DNA of 35,134 bases from JBGCED01 sp045106055 (GCA_045106055.1 JBGCED010000123.1:1-35134); one strand, 5' to 3'. Positions 1 to 8,652 are shown, numbered from the stretch's first letter. Notes: generated from the letters alone by a model not told the origin. Made by a program: numbers and translations.

Positions 1-836
1 AGCGCAAGCCCTTATTTGCAGATCCGCTGGTAAGAGAAGCGCTTGCTTATTTATGGGATTTTGAATGGGTCAATCAAAATTTAATGTTTAATGCCTATCA
101 GCGCACGCGCAGCTTTTTTGATAATTCCGAATTGGCAGCAACGGGCTTGCCCAGCGATGCGGAAATTGCTTTGCTTGAGCCCTTTCGCGGCATGATCCCT
201 GATCGGGTATTTACACAAAGCTATCATCCGCCAGTGTCGGATGGTTCAGGCGGTGACCGCAATAACCTTAGGAAAGCGATGGGGTTATTAAAACAAGCAG
301 GGTTTGAATTAAAGGATGGTGTGCTTGTGCGATCATCGGATGGGGCGGTGCTTGATTTTGAAATTTTGCTTTCTTCTTCGTTAAGTGAAGCCAATGCGCA
401 AGCGCTGGTGCGCGGGGTTGAGCGGGTTGGCGGTAAGGCAACGATTCGAATTGTCGATAGCGCACAATATGTTGAAAAAGTGCAGGCTCATGATTTTGAT
501 ATGGTCATCTTGGTATTCCCGCAATCACAATCCCCTGGCAATGAACAGCGCGAATATTGGGGCAGCGCAGCAGCAGACCAACAAGGATCAAGAAATTATT
601 TTGGCTTTAAAAATAAAGCGGTGGATGCGCTAATAGAACAGTTGATCGCATCGCAATCTAGGGATGTATTAATAGACCATGTGCGCGCGCTTGACCGCAT
701 CTTGCAATGGAACTTTTTGCTGATTCCTCATTTTTATTCCAGTGCGGATCGGATTGCCTATTGGGAAAAACGGCTTGATTATCCAGCACAATCCTCTAAA
801 AAAGGGGTCAACCTGCTAACATGGTGGGCAAAATAG
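1..836 (+). CDS. Extracellular solute-binding protein family 5 (YejA-like), C-terminal part
   Basis: The reading frame is open from the first bases of the window, so only the C-terminal part (about 278 residues) is present. The text around the visible start (DPLVREALAYLWDFEW, then RTRSFFDNSELAATGLPS) matches the C-terminal lobe of the periplasmic peptide/opine-binding proteins of the YejA/OppA type, and the end (NLLTWWAK) is also typical of YejA-like proteins. Such proteins deliver ligand to an ABC importer; the permease and ATPase genes are not in the window and no transporter gene follows. The ATG at 84 is internal to the domain and is not the real start. The family call is good; the ligand is unknown. 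Confidence 0.85.
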   Translation, partial: RKPLFADPLVREALAYLWDFEWVNQNLMFNAYQRTRSFFDNSELAATGLPSDAEIALLEPFRGMIPDRVFTQSYHPPVSDGSGGDRNNLRKAMGLLKQAGFELKDGVLVRSSDGAVLDFEILLSSSLSEANAQALVRGVERVGGKATIRIVDSAQYVEKVQAHDFDMVILVFPQSQSPGNEQREYWGSAAADQQGSRNYFGFKNKAVDALIEQLIASQSRDVLIDHVRALDRILQWNFLLIPHFYSSADRIAYWEKRLDYPAQSSKKGVNLLTWWAK

Positions 837-865
837 GCTGAATATATTATGGGGAGATATGCGTT

Positions 866-1378
866 TTGATCTATCGGTTTAAAAATCATATGCTTTGTGC
901 TTTATTGCTGTTGGGGCTTAGCATATCAACATTGACGCACGCACAAGCACAAGAAATTGATGAAGCCGAATATTTACGGCTTGAAGTCATTAGCAAAACG
1001 CTTTATTCGCGGTCAAAGGAAAATCCAAATTGGGAAAAATTAATGATCCCGCAATGGTCGGCTTTTCGCGATGCAATGAATGTCTTTATTATGAATTCGG
1101 TTGAAGGAAGAGATACAAAGGCGATCCCGCCCGCAGGCTATTTAAGCGCCAAAATTGATTGGGATTCGCTTGGAACGGGCGGAAACCCTGTTGCATTTGA
1201 CCGTGTTCCTGATGCATGGTTTAATTTGCAGGCTGAAAAAATAAGGACTGCAATGCAGGAAGCGGATATATTATTGAAAACCCCTGATTTTGAAGCTGAA
1301 CCCGTTACAGAGCAATTTAAGATTATTAAAAATGCGGTGCTTGCTTGGCCGCGCCCCCCCCTTTCCAAACGCAATTAA
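866..1378 (+). CDS. Hypothetical secreted protein
   Basis: I do not recognise this 170-residue protein. It starts with TTG preceded by GGGGAG about nine bases upstream; a nearby ATG at 859 is in another frame and stops after seven codons. The N-terminus has a clear export signal: a basic start, a hydrophobic core (LCALLLLGLSIS) and a likely signal-peptidase site near THAQAQ, giving a mature protein of about 142 residues. The mature part is mostly charged and aromatic, with no cysteines and no recognisable catalytic motif. It lies 29 bases after the solute-binding protein gene and 15 before the O-antigen ligase-like gene, so the three may be co-transcribed. Confidence 0.7.
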   Translation: MIYRFKNHMLCALLLLGLSISTLTHAQAQEIDEAEYLRLEVISKTLYSRSKENPNWEKLMIPQWSAFRDAMNVFIMNSVEGRDTKAIPPAGYLSAKIDWDSLGTGGNPVAFDRVPDAWFNLQAEKIRTAMQEADILLKTPDFEAEPVTEQFKIIKNAVLAWPRPPLSKRN

Positions 1379-1393
1379 CCCTATTTTCCTATA

Positions 1394-2602
1394 ATGCAAA
1401 AAATAGATAAGTTTATTACAAGCGCAGCTGGCATATTGCTGCTATTATTTCCGCTATGCCTGATTGCTGGGCGTGCGCCTGCTGATGTTGCATTAAGCCT
1501 GATCGGATTGTTATTTCTTATTCATACAGTATTGATGCGCGATTATGATTGGTTTAAACCGCTTTGGGTAAGGGCATTATTGTTGCTGTGGGGATGGATG
1601 ATCCTGCGCGTTTTATTCGCCGAAGACCCTGAATTTGGCATTGGGCGCGCGCTTAGCTTTATCCGTTATGGCGCGTTTGCGGTTGCGCTTGGCTGGTGGC
1701 TATTGCCAAGAAACCCAGAATTAATGAAACGGTTGATGATGGTCATTGTCGCTGCGGGGCTGTTTCTTGCGGTGGATGGTTTAATTCAATTTGTTAGCGG
1801 CTTTGATCTTTTTGGGAAGCCAAAATTTTCTGACACCCGCCTAACCGGTCCTTATAATTCCCCAACATTGGGCAATATGATTTATCCGCTTGCGGCGCTA
1901 AGCGCTGTTTTTTTACTTTCCCAGATGAACCGTCAAAAGGCTGTTTGGCACAATGCGCTTTATGTTATTGCGGCGGGGGGGATGTTTATCGGGGTTTTTA
2001 TCAGCGGAGAGCGCAGCCCCACCCTGCTTTTGCTGTTCGCACTGGGAATTATCTTTATCTTAACGCATAATGACATGCGCAAGAAAATGATCATGCTGGC
2101 GGTCGCGGGGCTGGTGGGGGCAGGCGCGATGATGCTTTATAAGCCTGCGTTGGTGGAGCGCCAAATTGGAGACACGATCGGCAAAACAACCGCATTTAAG
2201 GAAAGCGGTTATGGCAAAGTATTCGCAGATGGCCTTAAAATGATAGAGCAGAATTTTATGATCGGAGTTGGTGTGAAGCATTATCGGCTTGAATGCGCCA
2301 AACCAAAATTTAAAAGCGAACAGTGCTTAACCCATCCCCATAATAGCTATTTGGAAATATTTGCAGAAAATGGTGTGATTGGCTTTATTTTGTTTCTTGG
2401 TTTTATTGGCTTTCTGTTAAGGGATATATTTAAAAATCACGCTTTATGGCGCGCGGATGTGATCAAGCTTGGAGCGGTGGGATTGATTTGCGCAGAATTA
2501 TGGCCGATCATTGGCACCAGCAGTTTTTTTGCAAGCTGGGGCGTGATGGGGCTGTGGCTGGCAATCGGCATTGCCAGTGCTACAGATAGAAGCAGAGGCT
2601 GA
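1394..2602 (+). CDS. O-antigen ligase / polymerase family (Wzy_C) membrane protein
   Basis: This 402-residue protein is strongly hydrophobic with about eleven predicted membrane segments. It carries the hallmarks of the O-antigen ligase (WaaL/RfaL-like, Wzy_C) family: an arginine-containing periplasmic loop (FISGERSPTLLL, around residues 200-212) and the conserved C-terminal loop HPHNSYLEIFAENGVIG near residue 313. Members join or polymerise lipid-linked glycans at the outer face of the inner membrane, with the substrate not predictable from sequence. No glycosyltransferase or LPS genes are adjacent, so its partner pathway is elsewhere. It converges on the minus-strand gene at 2617-3507. Confidence 0.85.
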   Translation: MQKIDKFITSAAGILLLLFPLCLIAGRAPADVALSLIGLLFLIHTVLMRDYDWFKPLWVRALLLLWGWMILRVLFAEDPEFGIGRALSFIRYGAFAVALGWWLLPRNPELMKRLMMVIVAAGLFLAVDGLIQFVSGFDLFGKPKFSDTRLTGPYNSPTLGNMIYPLAALSAVFLLSQMNRQKAVWHNALYVIAAGGMFIGVFISGERSPTLLLLFALGIIFILTHNDMRKKMIMLAVAGLVGAGAMMLYKPALVERQIGDTIGKTTAFKESGYGKVFADGLKMIEQNFMIGVGVKHYRLECAKPKFKSEQCLTHPHNSYLEIFAENGVIGFILFLGFIGFLLRDIFKNHALWRADVIKLGAVGLICAELWPIIGTSSFFASWGVMGLWLAIGIASATDRSRG

Positions 2603-2612
2603 ATATATAGAA

Positions 2613-2637
2613 AAGGCTATGAATGTTTTTTAGCCTT
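2613..2637 (-). terminator. Possible terminator at the end of the EamA gene
   Basis: A 7-bp perfect inverted repeat (AAGGCTA/TAGCCTT) with an 11-base loop spans the stop codon of the minus-strand transporter gene. On the minus strand the stem is followed by TTTTC, so it could end transcription between the two convergent genes. The stem is short and the U-run weak. Confidence 0.35.
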
Positions 2638-3507
2638 GAGTTTCAAGCGATGCCCTGTAATGGCGACCAGCAGCCCTGTAAAAATCAAAGCCGCGCCAAT
2701 CATGCCATATCCCGTCAACATATCACCAAATAAAATAAAGGCGAACAGGCTTGCAAATAATGGATCGCTGGTTTCAATGATTTGAACCTTGCTGGCTTCT
2801 CCGTGTTGCAGCGCGCGCATGGTAAAATAATAGCCGCCAATGGTTGGAAACAGCACCAATAAAAAGATAATGCCAAGTGCATAAAAATTGGGGAATGACA
2901 CCCCATCAATGGCCATTGGGATAAACAAATACACACTTCCAAAGCCAAAGAACCAAGTTAAAGTCACAATGCCAGCGGGCATTTTATAAAATTTTGATAA
3001 TAATAAAAACAGGGAATAGCCGATGCCGCCTGCGCATGCTAGGGCAAAGCCAAGCATGCTGCCTGAATGACCAATTTCGGTGATGGACATTAGCAAAATC
3101 CCAAATACCATCAATAAAAAGGCGCAAATTTTGGGCAGGGTTAGGGCTTCATTTAAAATAAAGGATGCTAACAGGATTGTAACCCCGCCAGAAGCATAGG
3201 TTAGAAAGGAAACCAGCGGGATATTTGCCTCTGCAAATGCCCATGTTTCAAAGAAATAAAGCGAAAATATGCCAAAGCCAGCAAGAATGCTGATTTCTTT
3301 TGCGCGGCGGTGCAATGCAATAAATTCACGGCGTTTGGTTTTATTTAACAATACCAGCGTCAATAACAATAAAAACGCAAAGAAGCATTTATAAAAAGCA
3401 AGCTGATGGTGGGTCGCTTCAAAATAAAAACCATAGCGGCTTAACGCACCGATTGACCCATTTAAAAAAGCCGCGATTAACGCAGAACCATCCGCCACAT
3501 GTATCAT
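2617..3507 (-). CDS. EamA/DMT superfamily permease
   Basis: A 296-residue protein with ten hydrophobic segments arranged as two five-helix halves, the normal architecture of the drug/metabolite transporter (EamA, formerly DUF6) family. The second half contains the typical stretch PTIGGYYFTMRALQHGEAS followed by ETSDPLFASLFAFILFGD, which marks the EamA domain. Substrates in this family range from amino acids to nucleotide derivatives and cannot be named here. The ATG at 3507 has GGAG six bases upstream. It lies downstream of the desaturase on the same strand but 106 bases away, and the two differ in base composition, so co-function is not implied. Confidence 0.85.
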   Translation of the reverse strand: MIHVADGSALIAAFLNGSIGALSRYGFYFEATHHQLAFYKCFFAFLLLLTLVLLNKTKRREFIALHRRAKEISILAGFGIFSLYFFETWAFAEANIPLVSFLTYASGGVTILLASFILNEALTLPKICAFLLMVFGILLMSITEIGHSGSMLGFALACAGGIGYSLFLLLSKFYKMPAGIVTLTWFFGFGSVYLFIPMAIDGVSFPNFYALGIIFLLVLFPTIGGYYFTMRALQHGEASKVQIIETSDPLFASLFAFILFGDMLTGYGMIGAALIFTGLLVAITGHRLKLKAKKHS

Positions 3508-3613
3508 TTAATGCTCCGCCGATATAATGTTTGATATTTTAACTTCATAATCAGATTGTTCAGGCGTTGATAAGATAAACTCTGCCAAACTATGACGCTT
3601 TACCTCTGATTTG

Positions 3614-4564
3614 CTAAATACCCCCCCAATAATTATCCCACTTACAAAAATCAGCATCTTCTCTTAGAATAGCAGTGGCTTTCTTTAAGTTCCAAAATGG
3701 AATAGACGGATATAAATGATGCGTAAGATGATAATTTTCTTTGTGGATGGAAAATAAAAAGGTCTCAATAGCACCTGCATAACGGTTGCGTGAAAAATAA
3801 ATTTCAGACTTCGTTTTATAAGACATCATTGGATAATGTTCTGAAAGCTCAATAAACCATCCAATTATTGGATGAATAAAGAATAGCGAAAAATACCATA
3901 ACAAGCAAGCTTTAAAAATTTTATCTGTATAATCTATAAAAACAAAAGAGGAAATTAATATAAGCAGATGAACGAATAGCATCATTATCAAATCAGCATA
4001 GCTTGATTTGTTTGCTTCCTTTTGTAAAGGAAAGAGTCTATTTGTAACTATCGTTTTAAAATACGGAAGAAGCTTATATCCCAATAAAGGTTTGATAACC
4101 AAATTAATATAAACGCTCTTATAATTTGCCTTTTGATATGCTTTTTCGCTGAGCATATAACTATAGTCAGGATCTTGTTTTTTATCACCTATAAAAGGGT
4201 GATGGCAATAAACATGAGATTTTTTATATCTCAAGAATGATTGGAAGATAATAGGAGCCAATATATATTTACCTATTATGCGGTTTAATCTTGGTGATTT
4301 AAATAATATTCCATGCGCAGTTTCGTGTAATAAGGTTGCTAATGCTCTTTGGCGTGCTCCAATAATGATCAAACTAAGGGGTAAAAAGCCTATATGAATA
4401 CCCAAAAACAGAAACATTGCTGATGCAATAAACCAAATATCTTCGCTAATAGCTAAAAAACCATGCCTGTTGTTTTTTTTATGCAACTTTTTTAATTCTT
4501 GTTTTTGAGATTTTGTTAGGCATGGGCGCCGCCATTCCCTTGTCGTTGAATTACTTTCAAACAT
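3614..4564 (-). CDS. Membrane fatty acid desaturase / hydroxylase-type di-iron protein
   Basis: The 316-residue protein has the three histidine clusters of the membrane fatty-acid-desaturase superfamily: HETAH (H80, H84), HVYCHH (H117, H121, H122) and HLTHH (H279, H282, H283), which together bind a di-iron centre. Hydrophobic segments lie between the first pair and the last (about residues 42-70 and 190-235). The superfamily includes acyl-lipid desaturases, carotene and amino-acid-derived hydroxylases; no neighbour identifies the substrate. The gene is visibly more AT-rich and richer in AAA/ATA/TTA codons than its surroundings, which suggests recent acquisition. AGAGAG lies just upstream of the ATG. 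Confidence 0.82.
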   Translation of the reverse strand: MFESNSTTREWRRPCLTKSQKQELKKLHKKNNRHGFLAISEDIWFIASAMFLFLGIHIGFLPLSLIIIGARQRALATLLHETAHGILFKSPRLNRIIGKYILAPIIFQSFLRYKKSHVYCHHPFIGDKKQDPDYSYMLSEKAYQKANYKSVYINLVIKPLLGYKLLPYFKTIVTNRLFPLQKEANKSSYADLIMMLFVHLLILISSFVFIDYTDKIFKACLLWYFSLFFIHPIIGWFIELSEHYPMMSYKTKSEIYFSRNRYAGAIETFLFSIHKENYHLTHHLYPSIPFWNLKKATAILREDADFCKWDNYWGGI

Positions 4565-4655
4565 TAATAGACTCTCTAAGTTGAATTCTTAAAGGTCTCT
4601 TGACTAAATTAATTTTTAGGTGCTGTAAAGTTTTTTATACAACGATACTAATATA

Positions 4656-4705
4656 AAATAAAGCAATGCTAATTAATCATTATAAGTTTATATGATGCTT
4701 TATTT
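4656..4705. repeat. Long-loop inverted repeat upstream of the desaturase gene
   Basis: Perfect 10-bp arms AAATAAAGCA (4656-4665) and TGCTTTATTT (4696-4705) are separated by 30 AT-rich bases. They lie about 90 bases upstream of the desaturase start and could be an operator, a weak hairpin, or the ends of a tiny inserted element. High AT content makes chance possible. Confidence 0.4.
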
Positions 4706-4783
4706 GGGGTAACAGAGAATCAAAAAGAAGCTTGTTGTTTATATACTTAAAGACTCTATAAGGTGATTGCGCATATCAGAGCA

Positions 4784-4815
4784 TTCTTTAATTTCACTGG
4801 ATTGAAATTAAAGAA
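4784..4815. repeat. Perfect 13-bp hairpin downstream of tpiA
   Basis: TTCTTTAATTTCA (4784-4796) and its exact complement TGAAATTAAAGAA (4803-4815) enclose a 6-base loop, CTGGAT. The stem is AT-rich and has no U-run on either strand, so it is not a classical terminator. It could stabilise the tpiA operon mRNA 3' end, or be a protein-binding site. It sits about 130 bases past the tpiA stop codon. Confidence 0.55.
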
Positions 4816-4945
4816 ACTGAGCGTGTAGTGTCGTGCGTATTCGTTGCCTTGGTACAGCTTTTGGTTTTTTTAGTTGTTTTGGCTGCAATATTTTTGATAG
4901 ATCAGTGTGCAAGATTTTTTCCATGTTTTTTTGCAACCAAAGCAG

Positions 4946-5716
4946 TTACGCTTTTGAATTAATTCCTGCATCAAGGATTCCCAGGAAATCTTTGGAAGCT
5001 AAGCTTGCGCCCCCAATCAGCCCGCCATCAATATCGGGCATGGCAAGCAATTCGGCGGCATTTGTGGGCTTCATTGATCCCCCATAAAGAATATTCAGCT
5101 CACGCGCGCTTTTTGGTCCAAATTCGCGTTCAATGATGGCGCGAATTGATGCGTGAATATGATTCGCATCCTCGGCGGTGGCGGTAAGCCCCGTGCCGAT
5201 TGCCCAAACAGGTTCATAAGCAATGGTTAAGCGGTCAATTTGGCATGAATCATCAAAAAACAACTGAAGCTGTGCTTCAATGATATCCATGGTTTCATCG
5301 GCTTCGCGCTGTGCTTGGGTTTCGCCAACACAAAGCACGACGCGCAGCCCTTCAGCCCAAGCGGCATCCGCTTTTTGCCGTATCAATTCATTGGTTTCAT
5401 GGTGATATTGACGGCGTTCGGAATGCCCCAGCAGCACCAAATTTGCCCCTGCATCGCGCAGCATCCCTGCTGCGCAATCGCCCGTATAAGCGCCTTCTTC
5501 TGCGTGATGGCAATCTTGCCCGCCAACCATAATATCAGAATCTTTTAACAAGATCCGAATGGGCGCAATTAATGGCGCGGGCGGGCAAATGGTCAGCAGC
5601 GCATCTTGCAAGTCGCGTTTTTCAAGCCCTTGTAATAATTCATTACATAAGGTTAGCGCGCTTGGCATCCTGCCATTCATTTTCCAATTGCCAATAATAT
5701 GGGTTTTGCGTGACAT
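4946..5716 (-). CDS. tpiA: Triose-phosphate isomerase
   Basis: TpiA interconverts dihydroxyacetone phosphate and glyceraldehyde 3-phosphate in central carbon metabolism. The 256-residue length is normal. All catalytic signatures are visible: GNWKMNG near the N-terminus (catalytic Lys), LGHSERR (catalytic His) and AYEPVWAIGTG (catalytic Glu), plus the C-terminal phosphate-binding LYGGSMKP and GGLIGGASL. The ATG has AAGGGG six bases upstream. It is the last gene of the minus-strand run metF-purN-ahcY-tpiA, 40 bases after ahcY. A glycolytic gene ending a methyl-cycle operon is an uncommon arrangement. Confidence 0.97.
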   Translation of the reverse strand: MSRKTHIIGNWKMNGRMPSALTLCNELLQGLEKRDLQDALLTICPPAPLIAPIRILLKDSDIMVGGQDCHHAEEGAYTGDCAAGMLRDAGANLVLLGHSERRQYHHETNELIRQKADAAWAEGLRVVLCVGETQAQREADETMDIIEAQLQLFFDDSCQIDRLTIAYEPVWAIGTGLTATAEDANHIHASIRAIIEREFGPKSARELNILYGGSMKPTNAAELLAMPDIDGGLIGGASLASKDFLGILDAGINSKA

Positions 5717-5756
5717 GATCAGCCCCTTAATGCTTTATTATGGTTTATCTTGATGA

Positions 5757-7046
5757 TTAATAGCGATATTCTTCGCTTTTAAATGGCCCAGCGGTTGGTA
5801 CCCCGATATAATCGGCTTGCTGTTTATTTAATTGCGTCAAATTTGCGCCAACTTTTTCAAGATGCAACGCTGCGACCTTTTCGTCAAGATGCTTTGGCAA
5901 AACATAGACTTGATTTTCATATTTATTGCCATTTTGCCATAATTCAAGCTGTGCCAGCACCTGATTTGTGAAGCTAGCCGACATTACAAAGCTTGGATGC
6001 CCCGTTGCGCAGCCTAAATTAACCAAACGCCCTTCGGCAAGCAAGATGATGCGCTTGCCATCGGCAAGGGTAATCTCGTCAACTTGGGGCTTAATTTCTT
6101 CCCATTTATGATTTTTCAAAGCGGCAACTTGGATTTCACTGTCAAAATGCCCAATATTGCACACAATCGCCCGATCTTTCATGGCGCGTACATGATCAAT
6201 TGTAATCACATCAACATTGCCTGTTGCGGTCACAAAAATATCCGCTTTGGGTGCAGCCATTTCCATGGTGACAACTTCATAGCCTTCCATTGCAGCTTGC
6301 AGCGCGCAAATTGGATCAGCTTCTGATACCATTACGCGGCAGCCAGAACGCCGCAGCGATTCAGCGGATCCTTTGCCAACATCGCCAAAGCCTGCGACCA
6401 TGGCAATCTTGCCCGCCATCATCACATCGGTTGCGCGGCGAATGGCATCCACCAAGCTTTCACGGCAGCCATATTTATTATCAAATTTTGATTTTGTAAC
6501 CGAATCATTGACATTGATCGCAGGAACAGGAAGCGTCCCTTTCTTTGCCATATCATAAAGCCGCAATACGCCTGTGGTGGTTTCTTCGGAAATGCCTTTA
6601 ATCTGTTTCATGGCATCGGGGAAGTTTTCAATCATACGCAAAGTTAGATCGCCGCCATCATCCAAAATCATATTTGGCTGCCAGCCATTAGGCCCCGTAA
6701 TGGTTTGATCAATCGCCCACCAAAAGGAATCTTCATCCATGCCTTTCCATGCAAAAACAGGAATGCCAGCATCCGCCATGGCAGCTGCGGCGTGATCTTG
6801 GGTTGAAAAGATATTACAAGATGACCAGCGCACTTCCGCGCCCAATGCGATCAGGGTTTCAATTAAAACCGCAGTTTGGATGGTCATGTGCAAGCAGCCC
6901 GCAATGCGTGCGCCCTTTAACGGCTTTGCTGCGCCATATTCGGCTTGCAGTGCCATCAATCCTGGCATTTCGCCTTTTGCAATGTCAATTTCTTTCTTGC
7001 CCCATGCAGCAAGTCCAATGTCTTTTACTTTATAATCCTGTGTCAT
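5757..7046 (-). CDS. ahcY: Adenosylhomocysteinase (S-adenosyl-L-homocysteine hydrolase)
   Basis: AhcY splits S-adenosylhomocysteine, the product of SAM-dependent methylations, into homocysteine and adenosine, relieving product inhibition and feeding methionine resynthesis. The protein (429 residues from this start) has the substrate-domain segments ARIAGCLHMTIQTAVLIE and WSSCNIFSTQDHAAAA, the catalytic NVNDSVTKSKFDNKYGCRES, the NAD-binding loop AGFGDVGKGSA and the C-terminal KSEEYRY. The open frame extends to a GTG at 7061, but the ATG at 7046 gives the family-typical N-terminus MTQDYKVKDI. It follows purN after only 23 bases. No SAH riboswitch is evident in that short gap, so control must come from the operon promoter. 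Confidence 0.97.
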   Translation of the reverse strand: MTQDYKVKDIGLAAWGKKEIDIAKGEMPGLMALQAEYGAAKPLKGARIAGCLHMTIQTAVLIETLIALGAEVRWSSCNIFSTQDHAAAAMADAGIPVFAWKGMDEDSFWWAIDQTITGPNGWQPNMILDDGGDLTLRMIENFPDAMKQIKGISEETTTGVLRLYDMAKKGTLPVPAINVNDSVTKSKFDNKYGCRESLVDAIRRATDVMMAGKIAMVAGFGDVGKGSAESLRRSGCRVMVSEADPICALQAAMEGYEVVTMEMAAPKADIFVTATGNVDVITIDHVRAMKDRAIVCNIGHFDSEIQVAALKNHKWEEIKPQVDEITLADGKRIILLAEGRLVNLGCATGHPSFVMSASFTNQVLAQLELWQNGNKYENQVYVLPKHLDEKVAALHLEKVGANLTQLNKQQADYIGVPTAGPFKSEEYRY

Positions 7047-7069
7047 ATTTTTTTCTTTCACGATAAATG

Positions 7070-7687
7070 TTAAATTGGTTCAAATTCTTTGTTTTCTTGT
7101 GTGTTATGTTTTGTGGAAACGGTGCATAAATGATTTAAGATTTTTGGATAAAGCTGATGCTCCAGCCCAAGGCATTTGCGGGCAAGATCATTCGCATTGT
7201 CATTTGGGTCAATGTCAAATGCCATTTGATCAATAATCTGCCCGCCATCCAGCTGATCATTGACATAATGGACGGTGCAGCCATGGGTTTTATCTCCTGC
7301 ATCAAGCACACGCTGATGCGTATTTAGCCCCTTATATTTTGGCAATAAAGAAGGGTGAATATTGATTATTTTCCCTTGCCATGCTGTTGTAAGCGGCGCA
7401 CCAAGCACACGCATAAAGCCCGCCAGCAAGATAAGATCAGGGGCAAGGGTTTGAAACTGATTATGCAGTCGCTGATCATATTCAGCCCGATTTTGGGTGT
7501 CTTGTTTGGTAATGATAAAATGGGGAATATTGGCGGTAATGGCGTGATTAAGCCCCGTTGCATCGGGTTGATCGCTGATCACGCCGATTATCTTGGCGGG
7601 GTAATCAGGCCGATTACAAGCTTTAATCAAATTTTCAAGATTGCTGCCCCGTCCAGAGATCAGCACAAGAATTGATTTTTTTGACAT
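7070..7687 (-). CDS. purN: Phosphoribosylglycinamide formyltransferase
   Basis: PurN transfers a formyl group from 10-formyl-THF to glycinamide ribonucleotide, the third step of purine synthesis. Visible motifs are the phosphate-binding ISGRGSNL at the N-terminus, the catalytic NIHPSLLPKYKG (Asn and His), THQRVLDAG, and LDGGQIIDQ with the catalytic Asp. The chosen ATG (MSKKSILVLISGRG) gives the family N-terminus and lies four bases after the metF stop, consistent with coupling; the frame is open to a GTG at 7714 and an ATG at 7705 inside metF, neither with a good ribosome-binding site. In most bacteria purN pairs with purM; here it sits between metF and ahcY. Confidence 0.94.
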   Translation of the reverse strand: MSKKSILVLISGRGSNLENLIKACNRPDYPAKIIGVISDQPDATGLNHAITANIPHFIITKQDTQNRAEYDQRLHNQFQTLAPDLILLAGFMRVLGAPLTTAWQGKIINIHPSLLPKYKGLNTHQRVLDAGDKTHGCTVHYVNDQLDGGQIIDQMAFDIDPNDNANDLARKCLGLEHQLYPKILNHLCTVSTKHNTQENKEFEPI

Positions 7688-7691
7688 TTGA

Positions 7692-8633
7692 TTAGGCAGC
7701 GACATGTTGCTCACAAGCTTGGGGTGGAATGTTAAAACTTAGATGATCCATAATTGCTAAGATCGACATGCTGCGATTTAGCGAATAAAGATGGTAATGG
7801 TCAACCCCTTCTTTGATTAACTGCTCAATAAGTTTGGTGGCAACTTCAATGCCAAGCTTTGCGGCATCTTGTGCATTGTCTTTTGCAGATTCCAGCTGGT
7901 GATGCAAGCCCGCAGGAATGGGGGTTTGGCACAATTTTGCAAATTTTAAAGTTTGGGTTGCGTTGATAAAGGGCAATATGCCAGGGATAATAGGCTTTGT
8001 AATGCCGTGTTTGCGGGCTTGATCGCGAAATTTCAGGAAATCATCGGCGTTAAAGAAAAATTGGCTGATGGCGCGATCTGCCCCCTGATCCATCTTGTAG
8101 CGCAGGGCAGCAAGATCATCGTCAAGGCTTGCCGATTCTGGATGCTTATTGGGATAACATCCGACCGAAAGGTCAAAATCCGCAACCTGTTTTAAAGCAT
8201 TCACAAGATCGCTGCCATAGCGCAGCTGGGAACTGGGCGGGGGCGCACCAGGTGGGTTATGGGGCTGATCGCCGCGAATGGCAACCAAATGGCGAATGCC
8301 CGCATCCCAATAGGTTTTTGCCAAGGCTTGAATATCTGCCTTGCTTGCCCCTGCTGCGGTGATATGGGCAGCGGGGGGTGCGTAATCAATGGGCCATGCC
8401 GTGTGTTTCTGTTGTAACAGCATCACGGCCTCCATGGTTGCATCCTTGGTTGTTCCCCCCGCCCCATAGGTCACAGACACAAATTTTGGGTTTAAGCGTT
8501 GCTGCAAGGAAAGGCTTACCGTTTTGAAATTTTCAAGCGCAACATCACCGCGTGGCGGAAAATATTCTATGGACCATTTTATGTTTTGTGCGTTTGGCTG
8601 CTTTTTATAATTCAGGCTGGATTTTAAGGTCAT
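7692..8633 (-). CDS. metF: 5,10-Methylenetetrahydrofolate reductase
   Basis: MetF is an FAD enzyme that reduces methylene-THF to methyl-THF, the methyl donor for methionine synthase. The 313-residue length fits the bacterial family. Recognisable segments are EYFPPRG at the N-terminus (active-site Glu), FVSVTYGAGG, the RHLVAIRGDQP strand, DLSVGCYPNKHPES and AISQFFFNADDFLKFRD, followed by PIIPGILPFIN. The ATG has a strong AAAGGAG seven bases upstream. It is the first gene of the minus-strand operon with purN, ahcY and tpiA; a perfect palindrome lies 20 bases upstream of its start codon. No metH is present in the window. Confidence 0.96.
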   Translation of the reverse strand: MTLKSSLNYKKQPNAQNIKWSIEYFPPRGDVALENFKTVSLSLQQRLNPKFVSVTYGAGGTTKDATMEAVMLLQQKHTAWPIDYAPPAAHITAAGASKADIQALAKTYWDAGIRHLVAIRGDQPHNPPGAPPPSSQLRYGSDLVNALKQVADFDLSVGCYPNKHPESASLDDDLAALRYKMDQGADRAISQFFFNADDFLKFRDQARKHGITKPIIPGILPFINATQTLKFAKLCQTPIPAGLHHQLESAKDNAQDAAKLGIEVATKLIEQLIKEGVDHYHLYSLNRSMSILAIMDHLSFNIPPQACEQHVAA

Positions 8634-8652
8634 GCTTTTCTCCTTTCATTTA

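Larger units (their letters stand above)
4565..4945. other. Gene-free AT-rich interval between desaturase and tpiA
   Basis: These 381 bases contain no convincing reading frame on either strand; the small plus-strand frame beginning at 4833 runs antisense into tpiA. The interval must hold the promoter of the minus-strand desaturase gene and the 3' region of tpiA. Two inverted repeats are visible and listed separately. No secG gene, which often follows tpiA in related bacteria, is present here. Confidence 0.6.

Noticed and set aside
4833..5087. 84-codon plus-strand frame next to tpiA
   Set aside because: More than half lies antisense to tpiA, it has no ribosome-binding site, and the protein resembles no family.
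7047..7069. SAH riboswitch before ahcY
   Set aside because: The gap to purN is 23 bases, too short for the aptamer, and no matching motif is seen inside the purN end.
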